A stretch of DNA of 49,839 nt from Planctomycetota bacterium. GTDB taxonomy: Bacteria; Planctomycetota; UBA1135; UBA2386. The stretch is from positions 1 through 49,839 of the forward strand of contig JALORC010000053.1 in NCBI GenBank assembly GCA_025459175.1, in the 5' to 3' direction. Position numbers and translations under genes: made by a program. Every line of letters begins with the position of its first letter. The first letter of the stretch is position 1. This document shows, in pieces, positions 1 to 8,385 of the stretch. The notes beneath the pieces are model-generated. The model saw only the letters and a list, made by a program, of their open reading frames with translations. It was not told the origin of the DNA and did not search any database.

Positions 1-136
1 GTTTGATCGGAACGGCTACTCGCATGGGTTTGCCCTCACAGGCTACCCAACGCGCAGACTCTCGCATAATTACCGCTATTTCCGACGCACTACACTAGCG
101 GCGTCGGTTCCCCGGGGGGCCGCGGAGAGGAAATGC

Positions 137-541
137 ATGGATCTGTTCACCTGGAAGAAGGACCTGGATCTCGGGGTGTCGGCGATGGACCGCGAGCACC
201 GCGAGCTGGTGGCGGCGATGAACGCCATCCACGCGCTGCACGCCGAGGGTGCGCCGAAGGCGAAGGTCGACGCCGCGTTCGTGCGCTTGATGACGCTGAC
301 CAAGCAGCACTTCGCCGACGAGGAGAAGCACATGGTGGCGATCGCGTTCCCCGGGCTGAAGGTGCATGCCCGGATCCACGCCGACATGCTCGGCAAGGTC
401 GCCGCGCACTACCAGCGGTTCCAGAAGGGCGACGGCTACCTGCCGCCGGAGTTCTTCGACTTCCTGGTGCTCTGGCTCGGCGCCCACATCCAGGGCATCG
501 ACCGCAAGTACGCCGAGCACCGCGCACCGGCGAAGATCTGA
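137..541 (+). CDS. Bacteriohemerythrin
   Basis: A 134-residue single-domain hemerythrin that should bind O2 reversibly at a non-haem di-iron centre in the cytoplasm, for oxygen carriage or sensing. All seven expected ligands are visible in family order: H21 (in DREHREL), H58 and E62 (HFADEE), H77 and H81 (HARIHADM), and H117 and D122 (HIQGID). The length is normal for the stand-alone family. The ATG at 137 has a good Shine-Dalgarno (GAGAGGA, 125-131); an ATG at 133 is out of frame. It lies just upstream of three pilus-type ATPases on the same strand, which suggests but does not prove a link between oxygen and motility. No fused receptor or output domain is present. Confidence 0.93.
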   Translation: MDLFTWKKDLDLGVSAMDREHRELVAAMNAIHALHAEGAPKAKVDAAFVRLMTLTKQHFADEEKHMVAIAFPGLKVHARIHADMLGKVAAHYQRFQKGDGYLPPEFFDFLVLWLGAHIQGIDRKYAEHRAPAKI

Positions 542-633
542 AGCCCGGGGAGCATCGAGCCTCGGCAGGGGCTTCCTTCGCCGTGGCCGATCGCGCATAA
601 CTGCGCGCGCCCCTCTCCCCTCCGCTTCCGCCG

Positions 634-2289
634 TTGAGCTCAGAGACCTTCCGGCGCCTCCTGGTCGAGGCGAACGTCCTGGATCGCGAACGCCTGGCCA
701 AGGCCGAAGCTGCTGCCAGCAGCCGCGGCACCTCGCTGGAGCGCACGATCGTCGCGCTGGCGCTCGCCGACGAGGCGACCGTCTGGCGCGTGCTGGCGAA
801 GGCGCACGGCCTGAAGTTCGTCGATCCGGCGAAGTATGCGCCGCAGCCCGAGGCGCTGAAGAAGGTGCCGAAGGAGCAGATCGAGCAGAACGAGGCGCTG
901 CCGGTACTGCTGAAGGACGGCGTGCTGTGGGTCGCCATCGACGACCCGGTCAAGACCTTCGTCGCCGACAACCTCGGCTTCCTGGCCGGCTGCGAGGTGC
1001 AGTGCGCGCTGATGCCGCCGCAGGCGCACAAGCAGGCGCTGCGCAAGCTGGTCGGCGGTGGCGCCGAGACCGGGCCGCGCGGGGCCAGCGCCGGTGGGGC
1101 CGGGGCCGCCGCCGATGGCGACGATGCGCCGATCATCCGCCTGGTCGGCAAGACCATCGAGGAGGCGCTCGAGCAGCGCGCCAGCGACATCCACGTCGAG
1201 CCGTTCCAGCAGCGGCTGCGGATCCGCTACCGCATCGACGGCGTGCTGAAGGAAGTGGCGTCGCTCGAGACCACGCTGCTGGCGCCGATGACGTCGCGGC
1301 TGAAGATCATGGCCGGCCTCGACATCGCCGAGAAGCGCAAGCCGCAGGACGGCCGCATCTCGTTCCGCGCGTCGGGCCGCGACATCGACATCCGCACCTC
1401 GGTGCTGCCCGGCAGCCACGGCGAGACGATCGTGATGCGTCTGCTCGACAAGGAGCGCGGCCTGATGAGCCTGCAGGGGCTCGGCTTCGAAGGTCACGAC
1501 CGCGAGCGCTTCGGCAACGTCATCGCCCGCCCCAACGGCATCGTGCTGGTGACCGGCCCGACCGGCTCCGGCAAGACCACGACGCTCTACGCGGCGCTGC
1601 AGGAACTCAATCGCCCCGACGTCAAGATCATCACCGCCGAGGACCCGGTCGAGTTCAACATCCGCGGCATCAACCAGTGCCAGGTGAAGGCGCGCATCGG
1701 GCTGACGTTCGCGCGGATCCTGCGCGCGATGCTGCGCCAGGCGCCGAACGTGATCCTGGTCGGCGAGATCCGCGACAAGGAGACCGCCGAGATCGCGGTG
1801 CAGGCAGCGCTGACCGGGCACCTGGTGTTCTCGACGCTGCACACCAACGACTCCGCGTCGGCGATCACGCGCCTCGTCGACATGGGCGTCAAGCCGTTCC
1901 TGGTCGCGGCGTCGGTGCAGGCGGTGCTGGCGCAGCGGCTGCTGCGCGTGGTCTGCAAGCAGTGCCGCCAGCCGTACGAGCCGGCGCCGACCGAGCTGCG
2001 CAGCATCGGCATCGACCCCGGCCGGGTCGGTGAGGCGACGTTCTACCGCGCCGGTGGGTGCGAGGCCTGCGGTCACTCCGGCTACCGCGGGCGCCTCGGC
2101 ATCTACGAGCTGCTGCAGCTCGACAACACGCTGCGCGAGATGACCTTCCGCGGCGAACCGATGGTGCGGCTGCGCGAGTACGCGTGGCAGTCCGGCGGTA
2201 TGTCGACGCTGTTGCAGGACGGCGTGCGCAAGGTCATGCAGGGCCACACCACCATTCCCGAACTGCTGCGCGTTGTCGCCGCCGTCTGA
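634..2289 (+). CDS. GspE/PilB-type assembly ATPase (first copy)
   Basis: A 551-residue type II secretion/type IV pilus assembly ATPase, which hydrolyses ATP as a cytoplasmic hexamer to drive pilin polymerisation or pseudopilus growth. An N-terminal MshEN/T2SSE_N-like domain (about 1-140) is followed by an Ala/Gly-rich linker and the ATPase core. Walker A is [10 protein letters not shown] at 308-317, Walker [10 protein letters not shown] at 373-381, with a His box in FSTLHTND. A zinc tetracysteine C441/C444 and C476/C479 marks the GspE/PilB subfamily rather than PilT. The start is a TTG at 634 (protein begins MSSETFRRLL); no in-frame ATG gives a complete N-domain, so the exact start is moderately uncertain. 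It is followed within 25 bases by pilT and then a second PilB-like gene. Confidence 0.92.
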   Translation: MSSETFRRLLVEANVLDRERLAKAEAAASSRGTSLERTIVALALADEATVWRVLAKAHGLKFVDPAKYAPQPEALKKVPKEQIEQNEALPVLLKDGVLWVAIDDPVKTFVADNLGFLAGCEVQCALMPPQAHKQALRKLVGGGAETGPRGASAGGAGAAADGDDAPIIRLVGKTIEEALEQRASDIHVEPFQQRLRIRYRIDGVLKEVASLETTLLAPMTSRLKIMAGLDIAEKRKPQDGRISFRASGRDIDIRTSVLPGSHGETIVMRLLDKERGLMSLQGLGFEGHDRERFGNVIARPNGIVLVTGPTGSGKTTTLYAALQELNRPDVKIITAEDPVEFNIRGINQCQVKARIGLTFARILRAMLRQAPNVILVGEIRDKETAEIAVQAALTGHLVFSTLHTNDSASAITRLVDMGVKPFLVAASVQAVLAQRLLRVVCKQCRQPYEPAPTELRSIGIDPGRVGEATFYRAGGCEACGHSGYRGRLGIYELLQLDNTLREMTFRGEPMVRLREYAWQSGGMSTLLQDGVRKVMQGHTTIPELLRVVAAV

Positions 2290-2311
2290 ACCCGAGCCCG
2301 AGATCGTGAAC

Positions 2312-3301
2312 ATGGACATCGTCGCTCTGATGGATGCCGCGCACCAACGCGGCGCTGCGGACATCCACCTGTCGGTCGGCCGCCGGCCGGTGTTCCGGCT
2401 CGGCGGCGGCCTGGTCGAGATCGGCGACCACGTGCTGACGCCGGCCGACACCGAGGCGATGGGCAAGCAGATCGCGCCGGCGAAGAACTGGGACGAGCTG
2501 CTGCGCGGTGGCACCACCGACTTCGGCTACGCGTTCCTCGACCGCTGCCGGTTCCGCGTCAGCATCCTGACCCAGAAGGGTGTGCGCGGGCTGGTGATGC
2601 GGCAGATCCCGCAGAAGCTGCTGTCGTTCGAGCAGATCGGCCTGCCGGAGTCGGTGCACCAGCTGCTGAACCTGCACCGCGGCCTGGTGCTGGTGACCGG
2701 GCCGACCGGCTCCGGCAAGACCACGACGCTGGCGACGATGGTCGACTGGATCAACACGCACCGCGACGTGCACATCATCACGATCGAGGACCCGGTCGAG
2801 TACTACCACAACCACAAGAAGTCGCAGATCACGCAGCGCGAGGTCGGCAACGACGTGCCGACGTTCGCCGAGGCGATGCGCCGCGCGTTGCGCCAGGACC
2901 CGGACGTGATCCTGCTCGGCGAGATGCGCGATCTCGAGACCACGTCGGCGGCGATCACCGCGGCCGAGACCGGGCACCTGGTGTTCGGCACGCTGCACAC
3001 GACCGGCGCCGCGCGCACCGTCGATCGCATCATCGACCAGTACCCGAAGGAGACGCAGGAGCAGATCCGCGCGCAGCTGGCGCAGTCGCTGGTGGCGGTG
3101 GTGTCGCAGATCCTGCTGCCGGCCGCCAGCGGCGGCCGGGTCGCCGCGTTCGAGGTGATGCTGAACAACCCGGCGATCGAGAACCACATCCGCAAGTGCG
3201 AGACGTTCAAGATCCCGTCGGTGCTGCAGACCAGCCGGCTCGAGCGCTCGTTCGACCGCAAGGCCCTCGTCGTGCGCATGGGCGGCGGCGCCGCGGAGTG
3301 A
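2312..3301 (+). CDS. pilT: PilT-type twitching motility/retraction ATPase
   Basis: A 329-residue PilT-family ATPase that would power pilus retraction or depolymerisation. The N-terminus MDIVALMDAAHQRGAADIHL matches the PilT PAS-like start, so I chose ATG 2312 over the in-frame TTG 2273, which overlaps the upstream gene. Walker A is [10 protein letters not shown] (from residue 130), the Asp box is HIITIEDPVEY, Walker B is VILLGEMRD (199-207), and the His box is FGTLHTTGAARTVDRI. The C-terminal AIRNLIRE-like segment is present as AIENHIRKCETFKIPS. There is no tetracysteine, as expected for PilT. It sits between two PilB-type genes, four bases ahead of the second, so all three are probably co-transcribed. 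Confidence 0.93.
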   Translation: MDIVALMDAAHQRGAADIHLSVGRRPVFRLGGGLVEIGDHVLTPADTEAMGKQIAPAKNWDELLRGGTTDFGYAFLDRCRFRVSILTQKGVRGLVMRQIPQKLLSFEQIGLPESVHQLLNLHRGLVLVTGPTGSGKTTTLATMVDWINTHRDVHIITIEDPVEYYHNHKKSQITQREVGNDVPTFAEAMRRALRQDPDVILLGEMRDLETTSAAITAAETGHLVFGTLHTTGAARTVDRIIDQYPKETQEQIRAQLAQSLVAVVSQILLPAASGGRVAAFEVMLNNPAIENHIRKCETFKIPSVLQTSRLERSFDRKALVVRMGGGAAE

Positions 3302-3305
3302 CCCG

Positions 3306-4997
3306 ATGGCACCACGACGACTGCTCGGCCAGATCCTGAAGGAACTCGGCCTGATCCACGAAGGCATGGTCCAGGAAGCGCTGTCGATCCAGCGCGACAA
3401 GGGCGGCCGCATCGGCGAGATCCTGCTGGCGATGAAGTGCATCGAGGCGCCGGACCTGGCCAAGGCGCTGGCCAGCCAGGCCGGGCTGCCGTTCCACGAC
3501 CTGCAGGCGCAGCCGCCGAGCCAGGACGCGATCGCCAAGATCGACCTGGCGACGGCGCGCGCGTTCGGTGTGCTGCCGGTGTCGCTGCAGGGCAAGACGC
3601 TGAAGGTCGCGATCGCCGATCCGGCCACCGCGACGATGCTCGGCGACCTCGGCTTCACGTCCGGTTGCGAGATCGTGGGGGTGCTGGCCGAGGCGGCGCT
3701 GATCCAGCAGGGGCTCGACCGCTACTACAAGGAAGGGGCCGACGAGGGCAAGCAGCGCATCCACCAGCTGGTGCAGGAACTGCAGCAGCAGGGTGGCAAG
3801 ATCGACCTCGAGGACAAGGCGGCGATGGCGAAGGCCGCGCCGGTGGTCAAGCTGCTGAACTACATCCTCTACCAGGCGATCCGCGACAAGGCGTCCGACA
3901 TCCACCTGGAGCCGTTCGAGACCGACTTCAAGATCCGCTACCGCGTCGACGGTTCGCTGTTCGAGCTCGAGGCGCCGCCGCCGCACCTCGCCGAGGCGCT
4001 GATCGCGCGCGTCAAGGTGATGAGCGATCTCGACATCGCCGAGACCCGGCTGCCGCAGGACGGTCGCATCGAACTCACCGTCGGTGGGCGCTCGGTCGAC
4101 CTGCGCGTGTCGACGCTGCCGACGATGTTCGGCGAGTCGACCGTGATGCGCATCCTCGATCGCAGCAACGTGTCGCTGAGCCTCGACAACCTCGGCCTGC
4201 TGCCCGCCGTCCGCACGCACCTGCGCAAGTTCGTCGATCTGCCGCACGGCATCGTGCTGGTCACCGGTCCGACCGGTTCCGGCAAGACGACGACGCTCTA
4301 CGCGATGCTGAACGAGGCCAACAAGGAGGACACCAAGGTCATCACCGTCGAGGACCCGGTCGAGTACGACCTCGAGGGCATCATCCAGGTGCCGGTCAAC
4401 GAGGACATCGGCGTCACCTACGCGGGCGTGCTGCGCACGATCCTGCGCCAGGACCCGGACGTGATCCTGGTCGGCGAGATCCGCGACAAGGAGACGGCGC
4501 AGACCGCGATCGAGGCGAGCCTGACCGGTCACCTGGTGTTCTCGACGCTGCACACCAACGACGCCGCGTCGGCGGTCACGCGGCTGGTCGACATCGGCAT
4601 CGAGCCGTTCCTGCTGACCGCGACCGTGCAGGGCATCCTGGCGCAGCGCCTGGTGCGCCGGGTCTGCACCGAGTGCAAGACGTTCTACGAGCCGGCCGAC
4701 GAGGTGCTGCGGCGGCTGGCGCTGGTGGCGAGCCAGGTGGTCGGCAAGAAGTTCGCCTACGGCAAGGGCTGCGCGCGCTGCAACTTCACCGGCTACAAGG
4801 GCCGCATGGCGATCACCGAGATCCTCGACATCGACGATCGGTTGCGCGAGATGATCCTGCAGGGAGCGAGCACCACGGCGCTGCAGGCCGCCGCGGTCGA
4901 GAACGGTCTGGTGACGCTGCGCGAGAACGGGCTGCAGGCGGTGTTCGACGGCACCACCACGGTCGAGGAAGTGCTGCGCGAGACGATCACGACCTGA
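3306..4997 (+). CDS. pilB: GspE/PilB-type assembly ATPase (second copy)
   Basis: A 563-residue PilB/GspE ATPase of the usual full length. An N-terminal MshEN domain (about 1-145; begins [17 protein letters not shown]) may bind c-di-GMP, as in MshE, although I did not verify the ligand motif. The core has Walker [11 protein letters not shown] starting at 321, Walker [10 protein letters not shown] at 386-394, and the tetracysteine C454/C457 and C489/C492. ATG 3306 starts four bases after the pilT stop. The two PilB-like proteins share the fold but differ through most of the N-domain, so this is an old paralogy or two different machines rather than a recent duplication. No pilC, pilin, secretin or prepilin peptidase is nearby. 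Confidence 0.93.
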   Translation: MAPRRLLGQILKELGLIHEGMVQEALSIQRDKGGRIGEILLAMKCIEAPDLAKALASQAGLPFHDLQAQPPSQDAIAKIDLATARAFGVLPVSLQGKTLKVAIADPATATMLGDLGFTSGCEIVGVLAEAALIQQGLDRYYKEGADEGKQRIHQLVQELQQQGGKIDLEDKAAMAKAAPVVKLLNYILYQAIRDKASDIHLEPFETDFKIRYRVDGSLFELEAPPPHLAEALIARVKVMSDLDIAETRLPQDGRIELTVGGRSVDLRVSTLPTMFGESTVMRILDRSNVSLSLDNLGLLPAVRTHLRKFVDLPHGIVLVTGPTGSGKTTTLYAMLNEANKEDTKVITVEDPVEYDLEGIIQVPVNEDIGVTYAGVLRTILRQDPDVILVGEIRDKETAQTAIEASLTGHLVFSTLHTNDAASAVTRLVDIGIEPFLLTATVQGILAQRLVRRVCTECKTFYEPADEVLRRLALVASQVVGKKFAYGKGCARCNFTGYKGRMAITEILDIDDRLREMILQGASTTALQAAAVENGLVTLRENGLQAVFDGTTTVEEVLRETITT

Positions 4998-5058
4998 CCG
5001 CCGGATCCGCTGTCGCCGTGGGTTGCCGCGGCCACGGTGGTTGGGCTATACGGACCGG

Positions 5059-5637
5059 ATGAGTTCCGTGCCGCCGTCCTCCGATCCGACGCCGTTCCGC
5101 TCAGCCGTGACCCAGATGCTGCGCGAGCTCGATCCGGACCCGGCGCGCGAGGGGCTGCGCGACACGCCGAAGCGGGTCGAGAAGGCGTTCCGCTTCTACA
5201 CCGCTGGCTATGCCCAGGACCCGAAGAAGGTGATCGGCGACGCGCTGTTCGAGGCCGAGACCGACGAGATGGTGCTGGTGAAGAACATCGAGCTCTACTC
5301 GCTGTGCGAGCACCATCTGGCGCCGTTCTTCGGCAAGGCGCACGTCGCCTACATCCCGTCCGGCAAGATCGTCGGGCTGTCGAAGATCGCCAGGGTGGTG
5401 GACCTGTATGCGCGGCGGCTGCAGGTGCAGGAGCGGCTGACGATGCAGGTGGCGCAGGCGCTGCAGGACGTGCTGCAGCCGCAGGGCGTGGGCGTCGTCA
5501 TCGAGGCGTCCCACCTGTGCATGATGATGCGCGGTGTCGAGAAGCAGAACAGCAGCACGATCACGTCGTGCCTGCTCGGCAGCTTCCGCAAGGACGAGCG
5601 CACGCGCGCCGAGTTCTTGAAGCTCGTGCGCGGCTGA
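5059..5637 (+). CDS. folE: GTP cyclohydrolase I
   Basis: A 192-residue FolE that converts GTP to 7,8-dihydroneopterin triphosphate, the entry step to folate, tetrahydrobiopterin or queuosine-type pterins. The zinc site is visible as C83 and H86 in LCEHHLAPF and C154 in SHLCMMMRG. Other family blocks are [11 protein letters not shown], the [13 protein letters not shown] block and [11 protein letters not shown] chose ATG 5059; an in-frame TTG at 5023 would add 12 residues not expected in the family. It lies 61 bases after the PilB gene on the same strand, and no other folate genes are near, so a functional link to the pilus ATPases is unlikely. Confidence 0.96.
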   Translation: MSSVPPSSDPTPFRSAVTQMLRELDPDPAREGLRDTPKRVEKAFRFYTAGYAQDPKKVIGDALFEAETDEMVLVKNIELYSLCEHHLAPFFGKAHVAYIPSGKIVGLSKIARVVDLYARRLQVQERLTMQVAQALQDVLQPQGVGVVIEASHLCMMMRGVEKQNSSTITSCLLGSFRKDERTRAEFLKLVRG

Positions 5638-5694
5638 GCGGTGCGGGTGACCGGGGGAGCGATGGTGACGACCTGTGCGCCGGTCAAGCCGCCC

Positions 5695-5747
5695 GTTCGT
5701 CAGGCTGTCCGTCGGGTTGTCCGTCAGGTTGTCAGGTTGTCCGTCAG
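5695..5747 (+). repeat. Degenerate 12-bp tandem repeat
   Basis: About five head-to-tail copies of a unit close to GTTGTCCGTCAG: a 9-bp partial at 5695-5703, GCTGTCCGTCGG at 5704-5715, perfect copies at 5716-5727 and 5736-5747, and an 8-bp partial at 5728-5735. The array overlaps the intended stop codon of the broken transposase gene on the opposite strand and lies in the folE 3' flank. It probably arose by slippage. Confidence 0.8.
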
Positions 5748-6486
5748 GCCGGGCGTTCCGCCACTGACAGCAGGCCATGGCGGCGCCAGCCGATCGTCAA
5801 CAGCCACGTGTGCGCCTCGGTGACCGGGCGCACGACGGCTTCGAGGCCGCGCACGACGATCGTCTCGCGAAAGGCACGACGATCGTCTCGCGAAAGCCAT
5901 CGAACCACGGTGCCGACGTGTAGGTGTCGATCGGCTGGGGCACCGCGACCATGCGGCCCTCGGCCGCATGGTGGCGTGCGTTGCCCAGCACGTAGCGCAG
6001 CGCGTTCCGCACCTCGCGCGGCGAGCGCAGGATGTGGTCGTGGTAGCGGTCGGCGAACACGCGGCCGCGGCGCTGCCACAGCCGGTTGAGGGTGCGGGCG
6101 ATGCGCACCAGCAGGCCCTGCACGCCGCGCGAGAGTGCGGTGCGGCCGGTGGCCTCGACGACGAAGTGCAGGTGGTCGTTGAGCACCGCGTAGTGGATGA
6201 GTCGGAAGCCGTTGCGGTCGCAGCCGGCGGCGAAGGCCGTGCGCAGCGCCTGGTAGGCATCGCGGCGGCGGAGCGGTGGCAAGTGCTCGCGGAGCTTGAC
6301 TGTCACGTGCACCGGGAAGCGGGCGGCGAGTGCCTGGCGGGCGTCGTGCGGCACTCCTGCGCGATCGCCATTCGGCTTGCGGCCGGCACCGGCGCGGCGG
6401 CCGCCGTGCGGCGCGCGGAATGGCAGCAGTTGGGCGCTTGCACCCTTGGCCTTCTTGCTCCGCTGCGCTTTCACCACGGTCGCCAT
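5744..6486 (-). pseudogene. REP-associated tyrosine (Y1/RAYT) transposase, frameshifted
   Basis: A TnpA_REP/RAYT-family HUH transposase, a single-stranded DNA nuclease usually domesticated as a single copy. Visible are a basic N-terminus with GGRRAGAGRKP (about 28-38), PVHVTVKL (58-65), the HUH pair H105-L-H107 in NDHLHFVV, VFADRYHDHIL and the probable catalytic tyrosine Y165 in ALRYVLGNARHH. The start is ATG at 6486. A perfect 23-bp tandem duplication at 5851-5896 shifts the frame after residue 204, so the existing frame ends at 5797 (229 aa) in an Arg/Ser-rich unrelated tail. Deleting one copy restores 239 residues ending with TWLLTIGWRRHG, a conserved family C-terminus, and a TGA at 5744-5746. 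The catalytic core is intact, so a truncated protein may still be made. Confidence 0.88.
5851..5896. repeat. Perfect 23-bp tandem duplication
   Basis: Two identical adjacent 23-bp units, 5851-5873 and 5874-5896, each starting gcacgacgatcg and ending tctcgcgaaag. The unit is not a multiple of three and disrupts the RAYT reading frame. The exact identity points to a recent event or an assembly/sequencing artefact. Confidence 0.95.
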
Positions 6487-6546
6487 CTTGATTCCGCAAG
6501 GATATGCTACAGAGGTGCGCGGCGCAAGCTCCGGGACGTCATTCTG

Positions 6547-6586
6547 ACCGGAACCCCCGGTATCCCAGCGCTCGGGTCCCGAGCGC
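6547..6586. repeat. Pair of palindromes beside the RAYT gene
   Basis: Two adjacent inverted repeats: ACCGG/CCGGT at 6547-6551 and 6557-6561 with a 5-base loop, and a perfect 9-bp inverted repeat GCGCTCGGG/CCCGAGCGC at 6568-6576 and 6578-6586 with a 1-base spacer. They lie about 60-100 bases upstream of the RAYT start and 130-170 bases upstream of the beta-helix gene. They could be a REP/BIME remnant recognised by the transposase, an operator, or chance in GC-rich DNA. Confidence 0.5.
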
Positions 6587-6713
6587 GGTGTCGATCCGGA
6601 CCCTGGGCCCGCCTGCCGCGACGCATGGAATGGCCCCGGCCTGTCGACTAGTCTCGGCCCGGCTCGGAGAGTTCGGGCGGCAGCGAGGCATTCGCCCGAG
6701 GATCGGCATCATC

Positions 6714-7907
6714 ATGCACCACTTCATCGTGTCGGCGGTCTGTTGCGCAGCCGTGCTGGCGCAAGGCCAGATCTTCGTCGTCGACGCCAGCAGCGGACCC
6801 GGGACCAACTTCACGAGCATCCAGGCCGCCGTGCTCACCGTTCCCGACGGCAGCACGCTGGTCGTTCGCGCCGGCTCCTACACGCCGGTCCTGATCGACG
6901 GCAAAGGACTGGCGATCCTCGCCGACCCCGGGGTGGCCGTTTCGAACTCGACGTTCGGGCCACCATCCCTGGAGATCCGGAACACCCAGCTGAACCAGCC
7001 GGTGACCGTGAGTGGCCTGAAGGGCAGTCTCGTGTCCGGCTCGCGTCCGTTCTCCATGGTGATCACCAACGCCGCAGGCGCCGTGACCTTGGATGGAGTG
7101 GCAGCTACCGCGTCCATCGACTTGGGGCCGGTGCTGTGGGTCACCGGCTCCCGGCAGGTCGACGTGCGCAACTGGACGCTGCTGGGCGGGCGCTACTCGG
7201 CCCCGGCCCTGATCTACAGCAGTGTCGTGGTGTTCGAGCGCTGCAGCTTGGTCGGGGAGGATGGCTACTTCATCAAGGCTGCAGGCTTCGCAGGTCTCGC
7301 CGCTGTGTGGGCGAACAACAGCAATGTCCAGCTGATCCACTCGAGTGCACGGGGAGGAGATGGCGCGGTCCTCTCGCCGTTCTCGGTGGCCGGCGCACCG
7401 GCGGTCCAGTTGACTGCGAGCACCCTGCGGGCGGTCGGACTCCCGTCGCACGTGCTGCTCGGCGGCACGGGAGGAGCGCCGCAGTTGCCGTCGATCGCCG
7501 GCACTGGCACGGCCAGGGTCGATCCGCAGATCACCATGGCCGGGCCGGTCGCGGCGGGGATCGTGCTGCAGCGCCCGACGATGCCCGGCCTGCTCGCCGA
7601 CAGTGCGGCGCCGGGTGGGGTGCTGACCATCGAGCGGGTGGGCGCCCCCGGCGTGTGGTGTGCCGTCGCGATCAGCTTGCGTGCACCGAGCTCGGCCCTT
7701 CCTGGGGTGGTGGATCCGATCTGGATCGACGCGTCGAGTGTCACCGTCGACGCGGTGGTGGTGCCGGGGGGCGGGGCCTTCACGCTGCAGAAGACGGTGC
7801 CGAATGTGCCGACGCTGCGCGGCCTCCAGTTCGTGTGCCAAGCTGCGGACATCACCGCCGCCGGGTTGGTCGAGGTCAGCAACCCGAGTCCGGGTTTCGT
7901 GCGCTGA
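6714..7907 (+). CDS. Secreted right-handed beta-helix-like protein, function unknown
   Basis: A 397-residue exported protein. The start is placed at ATG 6714 because it gives a compact signal peptide (MHHFIVSAVCCAAVLAQGQ) and has GAGG upstream at 6698-6701; the in-frame upstream sequence looks non-coding. The mature N-terminus, with TNFTSIQAAV and DGSTLVVRAGSYTPVLIDGKG, is the opening rung pattern of pectate-lyase-like/DUF1565 beta-helix proteins. Irregular beta-rich turns continue to about residue 250, and the C-terminal 120 residues look like a separate beta-sandwich. No catalytic residues are recognisable. Such proteins are common in planctomycete secretomes. There is no operon partner: the broken RAYT gene is divergent and a tRNA follows on the opposite strand. 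Confidence 0.72.
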   Translation: MHHFIVSAVCCAAVLAQGQIFVVDASSGPGTNFTSIQAAVLTVPDGSTLVVRAGSYTPVLIDGKGLAILADPGVAVSNSTFGPPSLEIRNTQLNQPVTVSGLKGSLVSGSRPFSMVITNAAGAVTLDGVAATASIDLGPVLWVTGSRQVDVRNWTLLGGRYSAPALIYSSVVVFERCSLVGEDGYFIKAAGFAGLAAVWANNSNVQLIHSSARGGDGAVLSPFSVAGAPAVQLTASTLRAVGLPSHVLLGGTGGAPQLPSIAGTGTARVDPQITMAGPVAAGIVLQRPTMPGLLADSAAPGGVLTIERVGAPGVWCAVAISLRAPSSALPGVVDPIWIDASSVTVDAVVVPGGGAFTLQKTVPNVPTLRGLQFVCQAADITAAGLVEVSNPSPGFVR

Positions 7908-7925
7908 TCGCGAACCGCGTCGAAG

Positions 7926-8002
7926 TGGTAGCAGGAGCCGGACTTGAACCGGCGACCTACGGCTTATGAAGCCGCCGCTCTAACCAGCTGAGCTATCCTG
8001 CC
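7926..8002 (-). tRNA. tRNA-Met (anticodon CAU), elongator type
   Basis: Minus-strand 77-nt cloverleaf including encoded CCA (7926-7928). The acceptor GGCAGGA pairs with TCCTGCT (one G-U, at the first pair), followed by A73 and CCA. The D-stem is GCTC/GAGC and the anticodon stem GCGGC/GCCGT closes the loop TTCATAA with anticodon CAT. The T-arm is GCCGG-TTCAAGT-CCGGC. Position 1 is paired, so it is not an initiator tRNA. A tRNA-Ile2 carrying lysidine at C34 also reads as CAT and cannot be excluded without identity-element comparison. Confidence 0.95.
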
Positions 8003-8180
8003 GCACCGAGGGGCGGAGAGGAAAGCAGATGGACGGGCTCGACTCAAGAGGCAACTTGCCCGTTCCGCGCCGCGCCGATGCCAACGGCACCGAGCTTCAC
8101 TCTTGCCGCGGGACGCCGCCGGGGACGAAAAGGTTCGCACGAGTGCTGTAACTTTCGACGGTGGTCGGAGTAGATCAGGG

Positions 8181-8305
8181 TGCGGGTGGCATGGACCCGC
8201 AAACGAGACGAGGTGGGGCTCCCTGGCTGGATTCTCTCCCGTCCGACTGACTTCTCCCCTCCTCCTGAAGCGAATCGTACCCCCCGGCCAGGGAGCCCTT
8301 TTTTT
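8181..8305 (+). ncRNA. Candidate structured RNA or terminator with T7 tail
   Basis: First hairpin: perfect TGCGGGT/ACCCGCA at 8181-8187 and 8195-8201 with a 7-base loop. Second: GGGCTCCCTGGCTGG at 8216-8230 pairs at 14 of 15 positions (the other pair is T-G) with 8284-8298. Its 53-base interior contains further complementarity (GATTC with GAATC, CTTC with GAAG). Seven Ts (8299-8305) follow at once, which is the geometry of a plus-strand intrinsic terminator with an unusually long loop. It could end a small RNA that starts downstream of the tRNA, or terminate the beta-helix transcript 400 bases away. No known RNA family was recognised. Confidence 0.4.
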
Positions 8306-8349
8306 CCGCGCCGCGCCGACCCGGTCGGCCAGCACCGCGCGGAACGTCC

Positions 8350-8385
8350 GACCCGACGGTGAGACCCGACCGTGAGACCCGACGG
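8350..8385. repeat. 13-bp tandem repeat, 2.8 copies
   Basis: Unit GACCCGACGGTGA at 8350-8362, GACCCGACCGTGA at 8363-8375, and a 10-bp partial at 8376-8385. It lies 57 bases upstream of the agmatinase-like start. It could be a regulatory iteron or simple slippage. Confidence 0.75.

Noticed and set aside
2273..2311. Upstream TTG start for pilT
   Set aside because: It adds 13 residues with no family counterpart and overlaps the previous gene; the ATG at 2312 begins the canonical PilT N-terminus.
8153..8161. TTTCGACGG, as in the 5' part of tmRNA
   Set aside because: No matching tRNA-like 3' end, tag reading frame or acceptor pairing was found within several hundred bases on either side.
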